Positions 33,374-41,631 of a stretch of DNA of 43,271 nucleotides are shown one piece after another. The notes below the pieces were generated by a model. That model was not told where the DNA came from. It searched no databases and worked only from the letters and a program-made list of their open reading frames with translations. The DNA comes from JBDTCO01 sp039923495 (GTDB taxonomy: Bacteria; Myxococcota_A; Polyangia; Palsa-1104): the NCBI GenBank assembly GCA_039923495.1, contig JBDTCO010000224.1, forward strand, positions 1 through 43,271, read 5' to 3'. Position numbers and translations under genes: made by a program. Numbering within the stretch: position 1 is the first letter of the stretch; each line of letters starts with the position of its first letter.

Positions 33374-34300
33374 TCACCGGCGCACCTGGGCTGCGACTCG
33401 CGGCGGCGCCCAGAAGTCGAAGAAGTTGAACCACTGATCCGGGTGGCGTGCGACGAAGCTCTCGTAGATCGCCACCAGCTTGCGTGTGGCATCGGCGATG
33501 TCCGCATCACGGTTGCGCGTGTGCGCGACCTCGATGGGGTTCTCGACGAAGAACTCGCAGTGCCTTCGATCGCGCTGCGCGAGGATGAAGACCGGGATGA
33601 GCGGCACGCGCGTGGCGCGCGCGAGCGTGGCGGGCGCGGTGGGAAACGGCGCCGCCTTGCCGAAGAAGTCGACCATGATGTGCGCCGCGCCCAGCGTCCG
33701 ATCCATCTGCATGCCAACGAGCTCGCCCTGACCAACGAGCCGCGCGAGCTCGACGAGCGCGAGCGGGCTGCGCGTCGTGTAGACGATCCGCAACCGCGCA
33801 CGGAAGCGCGCCTCGAACTCGCCTGTCTGCTGGTTGGGCTCTTCGGCCATCGCCATCGTCATCGGCGCGTAGGCCTTTTCGGCCATCAGGAACGGGGCGA
33901 TCTGCCAGTAGCCCATGTGACCGGTCGCGAGGACCGCGCCACGCTTCTCGCGATGCAGCGCCTCGAGCAGCTCGCCGTGATGGGTGAGGACGTCGACGCC
34001 GAGCGGCAGGTCGTGATAGAGCGCGAAGAGGTTGGCGACGGACTGGGCGTAGTTCGTGAAGAGCCGGAATGCAGCGCGGTGCAGGTCGAGCCTCGACGCC
34101 GTCGGCATCACACGCCTGAGGTTGTGCTCTGCAGCGCGACGGGCAGCCGGCACGAGCGCGTGGAAGATATTGCCCCACAGCGGCATCGTCGCGAACTTGA
34201 GCGAGAGCGGGATGTGACGCACGCCTCCGATTGCGAGCCGTCGGAAGAACGGCCCATCGTAGGCATGGCGCAGGGCGCGCCCGTCGGCAGGGGAGGTCAC
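33374..34300 (-). CDS. LpxL/HtrB-type lysophospholipid acyltransferase
   Basis: The 308-residue protein belongs to the lauroyl/myristoyl acyltransferase family. The catalytic region reads ATGHMGYWQIAP (His in HMGYWQ, matching HxxxxE/Q; family members usually have HxGNWE). It continues with VGMQMDRTLGAAHIMVDFFGKAAPFPTAPATLARATRVPLIPVF. It would transfer an acyl chain from ACP to a lipid-linked acceptor. The last aromatic-rich block is WFNFFDFWAPP. GTG start, with a TATACC -10 element 7 bp upstream. It is the first gene of the ketosynthase operon. Confidence 0.88.
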   Translation of the reverse strand: MTSPADGRALRHAYDGPFFRRLAIGGVRHIPLSLKFATMPLWGNIFHALVPAARRAAEHNLRRVMPTASRLDLHRAAFRLFTNYAQSVANLFALYHDLPLGVDVLTHHGELLEALHREKRGAVLATGHMGYWQIAPFLMAEKAYAPMTMAMAEEPNQQTGEFEARFRARLRIVYTTRSPLALVELARLVGQGELVGMQMDRTLGAAHIMVDFFGKAAPFPTAPATLARATRVPLIPVFILAQRDRRHCEFFVENPIEVAHTRNRDADIADATRKLVAIYESFVARHPDQWFNFFDFWAPPRVAAQVRR

Positions 34301-34307
34301 GCGCGAC

Positions 34308-34336
34308 GGTATAGTTCAAACCGGGCCGAGCGTCAC
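34308..34336 (-). promoter_or_regulatory. Acyltransferase-ketosynthase operon promoter, leaderless spacing
   Basis: On the minus strand GTGACG (-35), a 17-bp spacer and TATACC (-10). The -10 ends 7 bp before the GTG start of the acyltransferase, without a Shine-Dalgarno. Confidence 0.5.
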
Positions 34337-34425
34337 GCGACCCGCAGCCAGCGACCGCGGAGGCCGGGCAAGCCCACCCCCCGATAGCTGCCGCACGAGC
34401 GTCTGCTGTGGCATAACCACCGCCG

Positions 34426-36666
34426 ATGCACGAGCACGCGCCACCGTCCGATCACGGCCTCAACCCGGCGCAGGCCGCGGCCGTGATGCACGGGGATGGC
34501 CCGCTCCTCATCCTCGCCGGCGCAGGCTCGGGCAAGACCCGCGTCATCACGCAGCGCATTCACGAGCTGCTGCATCGTGGCGTGCCGCCGTGGCGCATCC
34601 TCGCCGTCACGTTCACGAACAAGGCAGCCGGCGAGATGCGCGAGCGCCTCGAGCGCCTCGCGCCGGGGCGCTTGAAGGGCATGTGGGTCGGTACCTTCCA
34701 CGCGACGTGCGCGCGCATGCTGCGGCAGAACGCCGAGGCCGCGAAGCTGCCGCGCGACTTCAACATCTTCGACGACGACGACCAGAAGAAGCTCGTCGGT
34801 CGCGTGATGAAGGAGCTCGGCATCGTCGACCGCTACGCGACACCGCGGCAGATGCTCTCCGCCATCGACGGCGCGAAGAACAAGGGGGTCGCCGCCGAGG
34901 AGTACCAGGGCGAGGACTACTTCACCGACCTCGTGGCGCGCGTGTATCCGCTGTACCAGTCGCGGCTCGAGCAGTCCGGCGGTGTCGACTTCGGTGATCT
35001 CCTGCTGAAGACCGAGCGGCTCGCGCGCGATCCCGTCGTCGGCAAGCACCTCGCGGGCCTGTTCGATCACGTGCTCGTCGACGAGTTCCAGGACACCAAC
35101 CGCGTGCAGTACGATCTCGTGCGGCACCTCTCGCACGTGCGCGGGAACCTGTGCGTCGTCGGTGACGATGACCAGAGCATCTACGCGTGGCGTGGCGCCG
35201 ACGTGCGCAACATCCTCGACTTCGAGCGCGACCACCCGCAGGCGCATGTCGTGAAGCTCGAGCAGAACTATCGCTCGACCCAGACGATCCTCGACGCGGC
35301 GTACGGCGTCATCAGCAAGAACCACGATCGCAAGGACAAGCGCCTCTTCACCGAGCAGCAGGGCGGCGAGCAGATCCTCTACTTCACCGCCGAGGACGAG
35401 CGGAGGGAAGCGGAGTGGGTCGTGCGCGCGATCCGTCGGCTCGAGAGCGACGAGAACCGCCTGCCCGACGACTTCGCCGTCTTCTACCGCACGCATGCGC
35501 AGTCGCGCGTGCTGGAAGAGGCGCTGCGGTCCGAGGACCTGGCCTACACCATCGTGGGTGGCGTGCGCTTCTACGACCGTGCCGAGGTGAAGGACCTGCT
35601 CTCGTACATGCGGGTGATCGCCAACCCCGCCGACGAGATCTCGCTGGGGCGCATCATCAACAGGCCGGCGCGCGGCATCGGTGAGACCACCTTCGAGAAG
35701 GTCGTCGACCTGGCGCGCGCCCACGGCACCACCGTGTGGGACGCGATGCGCGCCGCGACGCAGGGCGCGTTCCTCGGCGCGGGGCCGCGCAAGAAGCTCT
35801 GGCAGTTCGTCACGATGATCGAAGAGCTCCGCAAGGCCGACCTCCCGTTCCACGCGCTCGCCGACGTCGTGCTCGAGAAGTCCGGCTACCTCGAGTCGCT
35901 CGCGGGCTCTGGCGATCACGAAGACGAGGCTCGCGTCGAGAACCTCATGGAGCTCGTCGGCTCGATGAAGGACTTCGCCGCCGATCGCGAGAGCAAGGGC
36001 GAGCCGCACGCGCTGGTCGACTACCTCGAGCTCGTGTCGCTCGAGTCGCCCACGGACAAGACGGTCAAGGGTGTCACGCTCATGACCGTGCATGCAGCGA
36101 AGGGTCTCGAGTTCCCCGTCGTCTTCGTCACCGGCCTCGAGGACGGCGTGTTCCCGTCGCTGCGAAACGGAGAGGACGAGGCCGCCATCGCCGAGGAGCG
36201 CCGGCTCGCATACGTTTCGATCACGCGTGCTCGCGAGCGGCTGTTCCTGTCGAACGCGCGCTACCGTCGGCTCTTCGGGCGCGACGCGGCGCCGTTCCGG
36301 GAGAGCCGCTTCCTCGGGGACATCCCCGATGCGTGCATCGCACGCCCCGTGCAGGCGCCGCGCAAGACCGCGTGGACCTCCCCCTATGAGAGCAGCGGCA
36401 ACCGCTACAGCACCGCAGCCCCGCCGAAGCCGCGCACGGTCACGCGCGATCGTGGCATCGCGGTCGAGTACGATGCGGAGCACACGCCGCGCTACGACGA
36501 CGAGGACGGCAAGAGCCTCCACCTCGGCCAGAAGGTGAAGCACGGCAAGTTCGGCGAGGGCGAGGTTCGTGCGCTCTCGGGATCGGGCGAGAACCTCAAG
36601 GCCACGGTGTACTTCTCGAGCTTCGGCGTCATGACCGTCGTCGCGCGGTTCCTGGAAGGTCTCTGA
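34426..36666 (+). CDS. UvrD/PcrA-type DNA helicase
   Basis: The 746-residue superfamily 1 helicase has motif I in LAGAGSGKT, motif Ia in FTNKAAGEM, motif II in DEFQDTN, motif III in GDDDQSIYAWRGAD, motif IV in QNYRST, motif V in MTVHAAKGLEFPVVF and motif VI in EERRLAYVSITRAR. The C-terminus ends with a Tudor-like fold (LHLGQKVKHGKFGEGEVRAL to the end) that in PcrA binds RNA polymerase. It unwinds DNA 3' to 5' in repair and conflict resolution. PcrA and UvrD cannot be separated by sequence alone. A CATAAC hexamer lies 8 bp before the ATG. The DUF2062-methyltransferase gene starts 2 bp after its stop. Confidence 0.95.
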   Translation: MHEHAPPSDHGLNPAQAAAVMHGDGPLLILAGAGSGKTRVITQRIHELLHRGVPPWRILAVTFTNKAAGEMRERLERLAPGRLKGMWVGTFHATCARMLRQNAEAAKLPRDFNIFDDDDQKKLVGRVMKELGIVDRYATPRQMLSAIDGAKNKGVAAEEYQGEDYFTDLVARVYPLYQSRLEQSGGVDFGDLLLKTERLARDPVVGKHLAGLFDHVLVDEFQDTNRVQYDLVRHLSHVRGNLCVVGDDDQSIYAWRGADVRNILDFERDHPQAHVVKLEQNYRSTQTILDAAYGVISKNHDRKDKRLFTEQQGGEQILYFTAEDERREAEWVVRAIRRLESDENRLPDDFAVFYRTHAQSRVLEEALRSEDLAYTIVGGVRFYDRAEVKDLLSYMRVIANPADEISLGRIINRPARGIGETTFEKVVDLARAHGTTVWDAMRAATQGAFLGAGPRKKLWQFVTMIEELRKADLPFHALADVVLEKSGYLESLAGSGDHEDEARVENLMELVGSMKDFAADRESKGEPHALVDYLELVSLESPTDKTVKGVTLMTVHAAKGLEFPVVFVTGLEDGVFPSLRNGEDEAAIAEERRLAYVSITRARERLFLSNARYRRLFGRDAAPFRESRFLGDIPDACIARPVQAPRKTAWTSPYESSGNRYSTAAPPKPRTVTRDRGIAVEYDAEHTPRYDDEDGKSLHLGQKVKHGKFGEGEVRALSGSGENLKATVYFSSFGVMTVVARFLEGL

Positions 36667-36668
36667 TC

Positions 36669-37763
36669 GTGAAGGGGCTGCGGGCGCGGATCCACGCGCT
36701 GTGGCTCGTGCTCGTGTCGGAGCATCGCGCGCCGGGACGTGTCGCGGCGGCCGTGCTCGTCGGTGCGATGGTCGGCTGCACGCCGCTGTTCGGCTTCCAC
36801 ATCCTCGTGTGCCTCGTGCTCGCGTGGGCGCTTCGCCTGAACAAGGTGATCGTCTACGCGGCTGCGAATCTCTCGATCCCGCCGCTCGTGCCCTTCATCG
36901 GCTTCGCCTCCGTGCAGCTCGGCGAGCGCATTCGCAACCACCACTTTCTGCCTGCGAACCTCGCGCTGTTCCGCGTCGAGCCGGCGCGGGTGCTCGCGGC
37001 GCGCTTCTTCTGGTCGTGGATGGTGGGTGGCACGGTGCTCGGCGCGACGCTCGGTGCGATCGGCGGGGCCACCGCGTACGTGTTTCTCCGTCGCCGGCAC
37101 GAGCTCGTCGTCGATCCGATCCGCGATGCAATCGAGCTCGCGCGCCATCGCTACGATCGAGAGCCCGGTCGCTTCAAGTGGTATGCGCGCATGAAGTACA
37201 TGATGGACCCGTGCTACCGCGCCATCGCGGCGCACGTGCGCCCCGGCACGTTCACCGTCGACCTCGGCACGGGGCTCGGCATGCTGCCGGTGCTGCTCGG
37301 TCTGCTCGGCGAGAGACAGGCGCTCGGCATCGAGTGGGACGCGGCCAAGGCCGAGGCAGGGCAGCGTGCCGCGGCGGGCCTTGCCGGCATCGGTATCGTC
37401 ACGGGGGACGCGCGCGAGTATCCGCTACCTCCGTGCGACGTCGTCACCGTGGTCGACGTGCTGCACTACTACGACGACGACACCCAGCGTCGAGTGCTCG
37501 CGCGCTGTCGTGCGGCGCTGCGGCCGGGGGGCGTCCTGCTCGTGCGCGAGGGCGACGGGGCGCGTGTTGGTGGCTCGCGCTTCACGCGCGCCGTCGAGCA
37601 GACCGTGACGAAGCTCGGCTGGAACCGCGGCCCCGCGGTGCGCTTCCGTCCGATCACGGAGCTCGAGACTGAGCTCCGCGAGCTCGGCTTCACCGTCGAG
37701 CGCGACGAGGTCGCAGGTACGCTGCACCCAGGCAACGTCCTCCTGGTGGCAAGGGTGCCGTGA
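36669..37763 (+). CDS. DUF2062 membrane domain fused to a SAM methyltransferase
   Basis: The 364-residue protein starts with a DUF2062 domain (about 15-140). Its landmarks are GAMVGCTPLFGFHILVCLVL, then NLSIPPLVPFIGFASVQLGERI and a final TM helix (about 118-138). After a linker (about 140-190) comes a class I SAM-dependent methyltransferase: motif I TVDLGTGLGMLPVLLG, motif II DVVTVVDVLHYYDDD, and ALRPGGVLLVREGD. The methyltransferase is probably held at the inner membrane, suggesting a lipid or lipid-linked substrate. GTG start, 2 bp after the helicase stop. Confidence 0.88.
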   Translation: MKGLRARIHALWLVLVSEHRAPGRVAAAVLVGAMVGCTPLFGFHILVCLVLAWALRLNKVIVYAAANLSIPPLVPFIGFASVQLGERIRNHHFLPANLALFRVEPARVLAARFFWSWMVGGTVLGATLGAIGGATAYVFLRRRHELVVDPIRDAIELARHRYDREPGRFKWYARMKYMMDPCYRAIAAHVRPGTFTVDLGTGLGMLPVLLGLLGERQALGIEWDAAKAEAGQRAAAGLAGIGIVTGDAREYPLPPCDVVTVVDVLHYYDDDTQRRVLARCRAALRPGGVLLVREGDGARVGGSRFTRAVEQTVTKLGWNRGPAVRFRPITELETELRELGFTVERDEVAGTLHPGNVLLVARVP

Positions 37764-37775
37764 TAAAGTAAACGC

Positions 37776-39299
37776 GTGAACGTATTTCGATCCCTCGCGA
37801 CGACCGCCATCGGCGCCTGCGCGCTGTTCGCGACGGGGTGCTTCGACTTCGATGTGCTGCGCGTCGCGCGGGATGGCGGTTCGCTCACCGACATGGATCG
37901 AGGCGACGCGTCCACGAGCACCTCGTGCGCCGGCAACTCGGCGCCGGACGTGACCAACCTGTACGTGAATCCGGGCGCCACCGCGCAGGGCGCCACGGGC
38001 TCGCAGCTCTTGCCCTACACGACGCTCGGTGCCGCGCTCACCGCGGCCACGCAAGGCGGCGAGGTCGACATATGGCTCGCGAGTGGCGCCTACCCCGGCG
38101 CCACAAAGTGGGCCGCGAAGGACGCGTCGAAGGACTCGCTGCACCTCTTGGGTGGCTACGATCCGAAGACGTGGTGTCGCGCCACGAGTGGCGACGCGCG
38201 TTCGGTGGTGTCGGCGACCAGCTCGATCGATCCCGTGATGACGGTGCGTGGCGCGCTCGCAATGACCAGCGTCGATCTCAGCAGCACCGGCTCGACGGCG
38301 GGCCTCCGCGTCATGGTCGCGGCCACCGAGACCGGGACCGCGCTCGCGCTCTCCGACGTACGCATCGTGATGAGCAACAACGGCGGCCTGCGCGGCATCG
38401 ACATCGAGAGCGACGATCACAGCATGCACCGTCCCGCTAATCTCGACGTGAAGCTGATGGATACGTCGGTCGGGCTCACGGAGGATCAAGGCGCCGTTGT
38501 CGGGCTCACCTACGGCTGCGACCTGCGGCTCGAGCTCGCTCGCGTGACCATCTCGGTGCGCGCGAGCGGCGGTGGCGCGGACGTGTACGGCATCCGCGCA
38601 GCCGAATGTCCCGAGACCGACACGACCAACGGCGTCTCCACCATGGCCGAGACGCAGGTCGTTGCCACCGGTCACGGCGTGAGCGTTGCCATCTCGAGCT
38701 ATCCCTTCCGTTCGGACCCCGCTACTACCCCACCTCCTGGCTATCCCATCGGCGGCGTGGCGACGGGGCTCGTGACACGCAACCTCGTGGCGCTCGCGAC
38801 CGGCGCCGGCGATTACGGCCGCGCCGTCGAGTGGAACACGGGAAATGCGGTCGCCACGATTGTGCATTCGACGCTCAGCTACGTCCCGGTCGCAGGCGAG
38901 ACATCGCACGCCAAGCGGTTCGCGCTGGCGCTGAGCGGATCGAAGGCCGTGTTCGCAGGTGATCTCTTCATCGCACCGAACGCCGTCTGGGTCGGCGACC
39001 TCGAAAACGCGACGATGACGCCGCCATCCGTCGCGACCTGCTTGCTGCAGGCGAGTGATGTGATGAATGCATACCTCGTCGGGGCGGCGCAGTCTCCAGT
39101 GCCAAATATCCCCGGGCCGAAGAAGCCGCTGCTGCTCACCTCGACCGGACGATTACAGGTTGGCCAGGACGCGGTCGTCGCGATGCCGAAAAACGCGTGC
39201 GCGAGCGATCCCTTGGGGACCGGCGTCGTCGTCATCGACACCGACCAGCAGGGGCGGCCACAGGGCATGGCGTGCGACATCGGAGCCGACGAGCAGTGA
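37776..39299 (+). CDS. Secreted beta-helix-like lipoprotein
   Basis: The 507-residue protein has a lipoprotein signal (MNVFRSLATTAIGACALFATGC) and an Asp/Ser/Thr linker. A NLYVNPGATAQGATGSQLLPYTTLGAALTAA opening follows, typical of parallel beta-helix (pectate-lyase-like) surface proteins. Repeating strands rich in Val, Thr and Gly continue to a DIGADEQ ending that is the usual close of such helices. No catalytic Asp triad is obvious, so it may be a binding or display protein. GTG start. A TPR gene overlaps the stop (GTGA). Confidence 0.78.
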   Translation: MNVFRSLATTAIGACALFATGCFDFDVLRVARDGGSLTDMDRGDASTSTSCAGNSAPDVTNLYVNPGATAQGATGSQLLPYTTLGAALTAATQGGEVDIWLASGAYPGATKWAAKDASKDSLHLLGGYDPKTWCRATSGDARSVVSATSSIDPVMTVRGALAMTSVDLSSTGSTAGLRVMVAATETGTALALSDVRIVMSNNGGLRGIDIESDDHSMHRPANLDVKLMDTSVGLTEDQGAVVGLTYGCDLRLELARVTISVRASGGGADVYGIRAAECPETDTTNGVSTMAETQVVATGHGVSVAISSYPFRSDPATTPPPGYPIGGVATGLVTRNLVALATGAGDYGRAVEWNTGNAVATIVHSTLSYVPVAGETSHAKRFALALSGSKAVFAGDLFIAPNAVWVGDLENATMTPPSVATCLLQASDVMNAYLVGAAQSPVPNIPGPKKPLLLTSTGRLQVGQDAVVAMPKNACASDPLGTGVVVIDTDQQGRPQGMACDIGADEQ

Positions 39300-39928
39300 T
39301 CGCGCGGTTTTTGTTCGCGATGCTGCTGCTCATCGGTCTCTCCGCAAACGCCGACGAGCCGCACAACGAGGCCCGTACGCTGTTTCACGAGGGTGCGGCG
39401 GCGTACGACGCGGGAGATTTCCAGCCCGCGCTCGAGAAGTTCCAGGTCGCGGCGAAGCTCGCGCCGCTGCCGGAGCTCGACTACAACATCGCGCGCTGTC
39501 TCGATCGGCTCGAGCGCTGGCCCGAGGCCGTCGTGTTCTACGAGCGCTACCTCGACGCGCGCCCCACGGACCCCATCGCCCCGAGCATCCGCGAGCGCAT
39601 CCAGCTCCTGCGCGCGCGCAGCGCCGGCGAGGCGAGCATCAAGTCCGACGTGATGGCACCGCCGATGGCAGCGCCTCGCGCCTCACGCGGGAGCTGGACC
39701 CCTGCCATCGCGGTTGCCGGCACCGCGCTCGGCGCCGCAGTGATCGGCACTGGGCTGCTCGCGCGTACCCGCGTCGAGTACGACGGCTGCATACGCCCTT
39801 GCAGCGACGCGCGGATCGATCACCTGCGCGGTCTCGCCATTGGCGGCTACGTCATGTTCGGGGTCGCTGGCGTGGCTGCGGTCGTCGACCTGGCGCTGAT
39901 CGCGACGCAGGCACGACGTCGTCGGTAG
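39296..39928 (+). CDS. TPR protein with a C-terminal two-TM hairpin
   Basis: The 210-residue protein has a signal peptide (about 1-19, ending SANADE) and two to three TPR units (EARTLFHEGAAAYDAGDFQPALEKF, then ELDYNIARCLDRLERWPEAVVFYERYLDARP). An Ala/Pro linker and two TM helices follow (about 145-163 and 178-203) with a Cys-containing loop (CIRPCSD) between them. The hairpin resembles the exported protein at 10053-10517. TPRs point to protein-protein contact in the periplasm. GTG start overlaps the beta-helix lipoprotein stop codon (GTGA). Confidence 0.82.
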   Translation: MIARFLFAMLLLIGLSANADEPHNEARTLFHEGAAAYDAGDFQPALEKFQVAAKLAPLPELDYNIARCLDRLERWPEAVVFYERYLDARPTDPIAPSIRERIQLLRARSAGEASIKSDVMAPPMAAPRASRGSWTPAIAVAGTALGAAVIGTGLLARTRVEYDGCIRPCSDARIDHLRGLAIGGYVMFGVAGVAAVVDLALIATQARRRR

Positions 39929-39929
39929 C

Positions 39930-40028
39930 TCATTCCCCGTCGTCCTCGGGTCCCGGGCCCGCCTTGTACGCGAGGCGGGCGACGACGAAGAGTGCGGCGA
40001 ACGACACCGCGACGAAGAACCAGATCAT
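39930..40028 (-). CDS. 32-aa single-TM peptide coupled to the HtrA-like gene
   Basis: The 32-residue peptide MIWFFVAVSFAALFVVARLA... has one TM helix and an acidic tail (GPGPEDDGE). Its ATG overlaps the TGA of the HtrA-like gene (ATGA), so translation would be coupled. The size and topology recall small membrane regulators of proteases, but no family is recognised. The stop lies 2 bp after the convergent TPR gene stop. Confidence 0.5.
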   Translation of the reverse strand: MIWFFVAVSFAALFVVARLAYKAGPGPEDDGE

Positions 40029-41152
40029 TCGGGCTGGAGCACCGTCGTCAGCGTGACGACGCTCTCGTTCGCGCCGCGTCGGACGAGCAGCTTCACGGCC
40101 TTGCCGACGCCGGCGTTGGCCTGGAGCCATCGGAGGCGCTCCGCGTCGTCGATGACCACGTCGTCGAGCTTCTCGACGAGGTCGCCCTGCTGCAGGCCGG
40201 CCCTGTGCGCGGGGCTGCCGCGGTAGACCCCTGCGACGATCGCGCCCGACGCGATCTCGACGCCGACATCACGCGGATCGACCGTCTTCATGCCGAGCCA
40301 GCCGCGCTGCACGCGACCGTACGCCCTGAGATCGGCGAGCACGCGCTTGGCCATGTCGATGGGCACGGCGAAAGCGAGGCCCTGCGCCTGCGCCTTGATG
40401 GCCGTGTTGATGCCGACGACCTCGCCGCGCATGTTGATGAGCGGTCCGCCGGAGTTGCCAGGGTTGATGGCGGCGTCCGTCTGGATGAAGTCCCAGTAGC
40501 CCTGGTTCATGCGCCCGAGATCGTCGCCGCGACGACCCTTGGCGCTCACGATGCCGGCGGTGACCGTGGATTGCAGGCCGTACGGCTCGCCGATCGCGAC
40601 CACCCACTCGCCGACCTCCAGCGTGTCCGAGCTGCCGAGCGGCGCGTACGGGAGCCCATGCGCGTCGATGTGCAGCAGCGCGACCTCGGTGGCAGCGTCG
40701 CGTGCGACGACACGCGCCTTGAACTGACGCTTGTCCTCGAGCTGCACGACGATCTCATCAGCCAGGCGTCCGCCGAGCTCCTCGGGCGCGACGACGTGGT
40801 TGTTCGTGACGATGTCGCCGTCGGCGTCGATGATGAAGCCGGTGCCCAGCGACTGCGCTCGCTGATCGGGCGGCTGCACGAGGCGATAGAACGGGCTGTC
40901 CTCACCGTACTCGAGCACGCGCACCGGCCTCTGCCTGACGAGCGCGGTGGTGTGGATGTTGACGACGGCCGGGCGTGCGCGACGCACGAGCTCGACGAAC
41001 GAGCTTGGCGCTCCCGTGACGGGGACCACGGGAGGTGGCGGAGGTGCTGCTTCCGCGTGTACGACGGGCGCGCTCGTGCCGGGCCGACAGCCCGCGCAGA
41101 GCAGGAGCGCCCAGCCGAGGCGCGCTCCGAGATCAGCCGCGCGCCGCCACAT
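40025..41152 (-). CDS. HtrA/Deg-type serine protease lipoprotein with one PDZ domain
   Basis: The 375-residue protein has a signal peptide ending in LLLCAGC (lipidation likely), a Pro-rich linker, a trypsin-like domain and one PDZ (about 275-375). The triad region has His119 (TNNHVV) and Ser234 (INPGNSGGPL), but the usual Asp position reads TEVALLHID with Glu156 (normally tDlAllki). It may retain weak activity, work as a chaperone, or be inactive. The PDZ carries RGWLGMK near its start. It probably patrols the periplasm from an outer- or inner-membrane anchor. ATG start. The DUF1844 gene overlaps its start by 20 bp. Confidence 0.9.
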   Translation of the reverse strand: MWRRAADLGARLGWALLLCAGCRPGTSAPVVHAEAAPPPPPVVPVTGAPSSFVELVRRARPAVVNIHTTALVRQRPVRVLEYGEDSPFYRLVQPPDQRAQSLGTGFIIDADGDIVTNNHVVAPEELGGRLADEIVVQLEDKRQFKARVVARDAATEVALLHIDAHGLPYAPLGSSDTLEVGEWVVAIGEPYGLQSTVTAGIVSAKGRRGDDLGRMNQGYWDFIQTDAAINPGNSGGPLINMRGEVVGINTAIKAQAQGLAFAVPIDMAKRVLADLRAYGRVQRGWLGMKTVDPRDVGVEIASGAIVAGVYRGSPAHRAGLQQGDLVEKLDDVVIDDAERLRWLQANAGVGKAVKLLVRRGANESVVTLTTVLQPE

Positions 41153-41411
41153 ACTTCAGCCGAAGCTCGTAGAGGAGCTGCTCGAGCAGCTTCTGCTCGT
41201 CGTCGGTGAGGTTGCCGCGCGTCTTTTCCTGTAGCAGGCCGAGGATGTCGAGGCTCTGCTTCGCGAGCGCGAGGTTCTCGCTCGTGTTCGCGTGCTCGGG
41301 GTGCTCGAGCTCACCGAGGTGAACGAGCGCGGACGACGCGAGCGACAGCATGAACGCACTGAAATCCAGCTCTTCGTCAGCCTGGGGCGCGTCGTGGTCG
41401 TGCTCGCTCAT
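41133..41411 (-). CDS. DUF1844 family protein
   Basis: The 92-residue protein starts MSEHDHDAPQADEELDFSAF and carries the DUF1844 core. The core begins FMLSLASSALVHLGELEHP, continues with AKQSLDILGLLQEKTRGNLTDDEQKLLEQLLYELRLKY and ends at a basic tail. It is a small helical cytoplasmic protein of unknown role, often next to HtrA or lipid-related genes in delta-proteobacterial lineages. ATG start. The last 20 bp overlap the HtrA-like gene start. Confidence 0.87.
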   Translation of the reverse strand: MSEHDHDAPQADEELDFSAFMLSLASSALVHLGELEHPEHANTSENLALAKQSLDILGLLQEKTRGNLTDDEQKLLEQLLYELRLKYVAARG

Positions 41412-41421
41412 GGACGACAGG

Positions 41422-41592
41422 CTAGGCCTCGTCCTCGGCATCGTCCTCTTCGCGCGGCGCGACGCGACCGGCGGAGTCCTCGAGGCCCTTCACGTGCTGG
41501 GCGATCTCCTTCTTGGTGACGATGCCCTTGCGCACGCGGCGCTCGAGCGTACGGATGTCCCAGAACTTCGGATCTTCGCGCGTCATGGTCAT
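41422..41592 (-). CDS. Small acidic-tailed protein, 54-56 aa
   Basis: The protein reads MTMTREDPKFWDIRTLERRV, continues with RKGIVTKKEIAQHVKGLEDSAG and ends in an acidic tail (REEDDAEDEA). A short basic helical region precedes the tail, so it may bind nucleic acid or a partner protein. No family is certain, but it has the charge pattern and codon use of a real gene. The ATG at 41590-41592 lies 7 bp after a good -10 element, favouring this start over the ATG at 41586. It ends 11 bp before the DUF1844 start codon. Confidence 0.65.
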   Translation of the reverse strand: MTMTREDPKFWDIRTLERRVRKGIVTKKEIAQHVKGLEDSAGRVAPREEDDAEDEA

Positions 41593-41599
41593 GGCGCCC

Positions 41600-41629
41600 C
41601 GTGTACATGGCGGAAGGCCGCCGTGTCAA
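41600..41629 (-). promoter_or_regulatory. Promoter of the small-protein/DUF1844/HtrA operon, leaderless spacing
   Basis: On the minus strand TTGACA (-35), an 18-bp spacer and TACACG (-10). The -10 ends 7 bp before the ATG at 41592. Confidence 0.55.
41605..41626 (-). terminator. Stem-loop between the NlpC/P60 gene and the small-protein operon
   Basis: A 9-bp stem (one G-U pair) with core GGCGG-AAGG-CCGCC lies just after the NlpC/P60 stop and overlaps the promoter spacer of the next operon. It may terminate the upstream transcript. There is no T-run. Confidence 0.35.
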
Positions 41630-41631
41630 CG

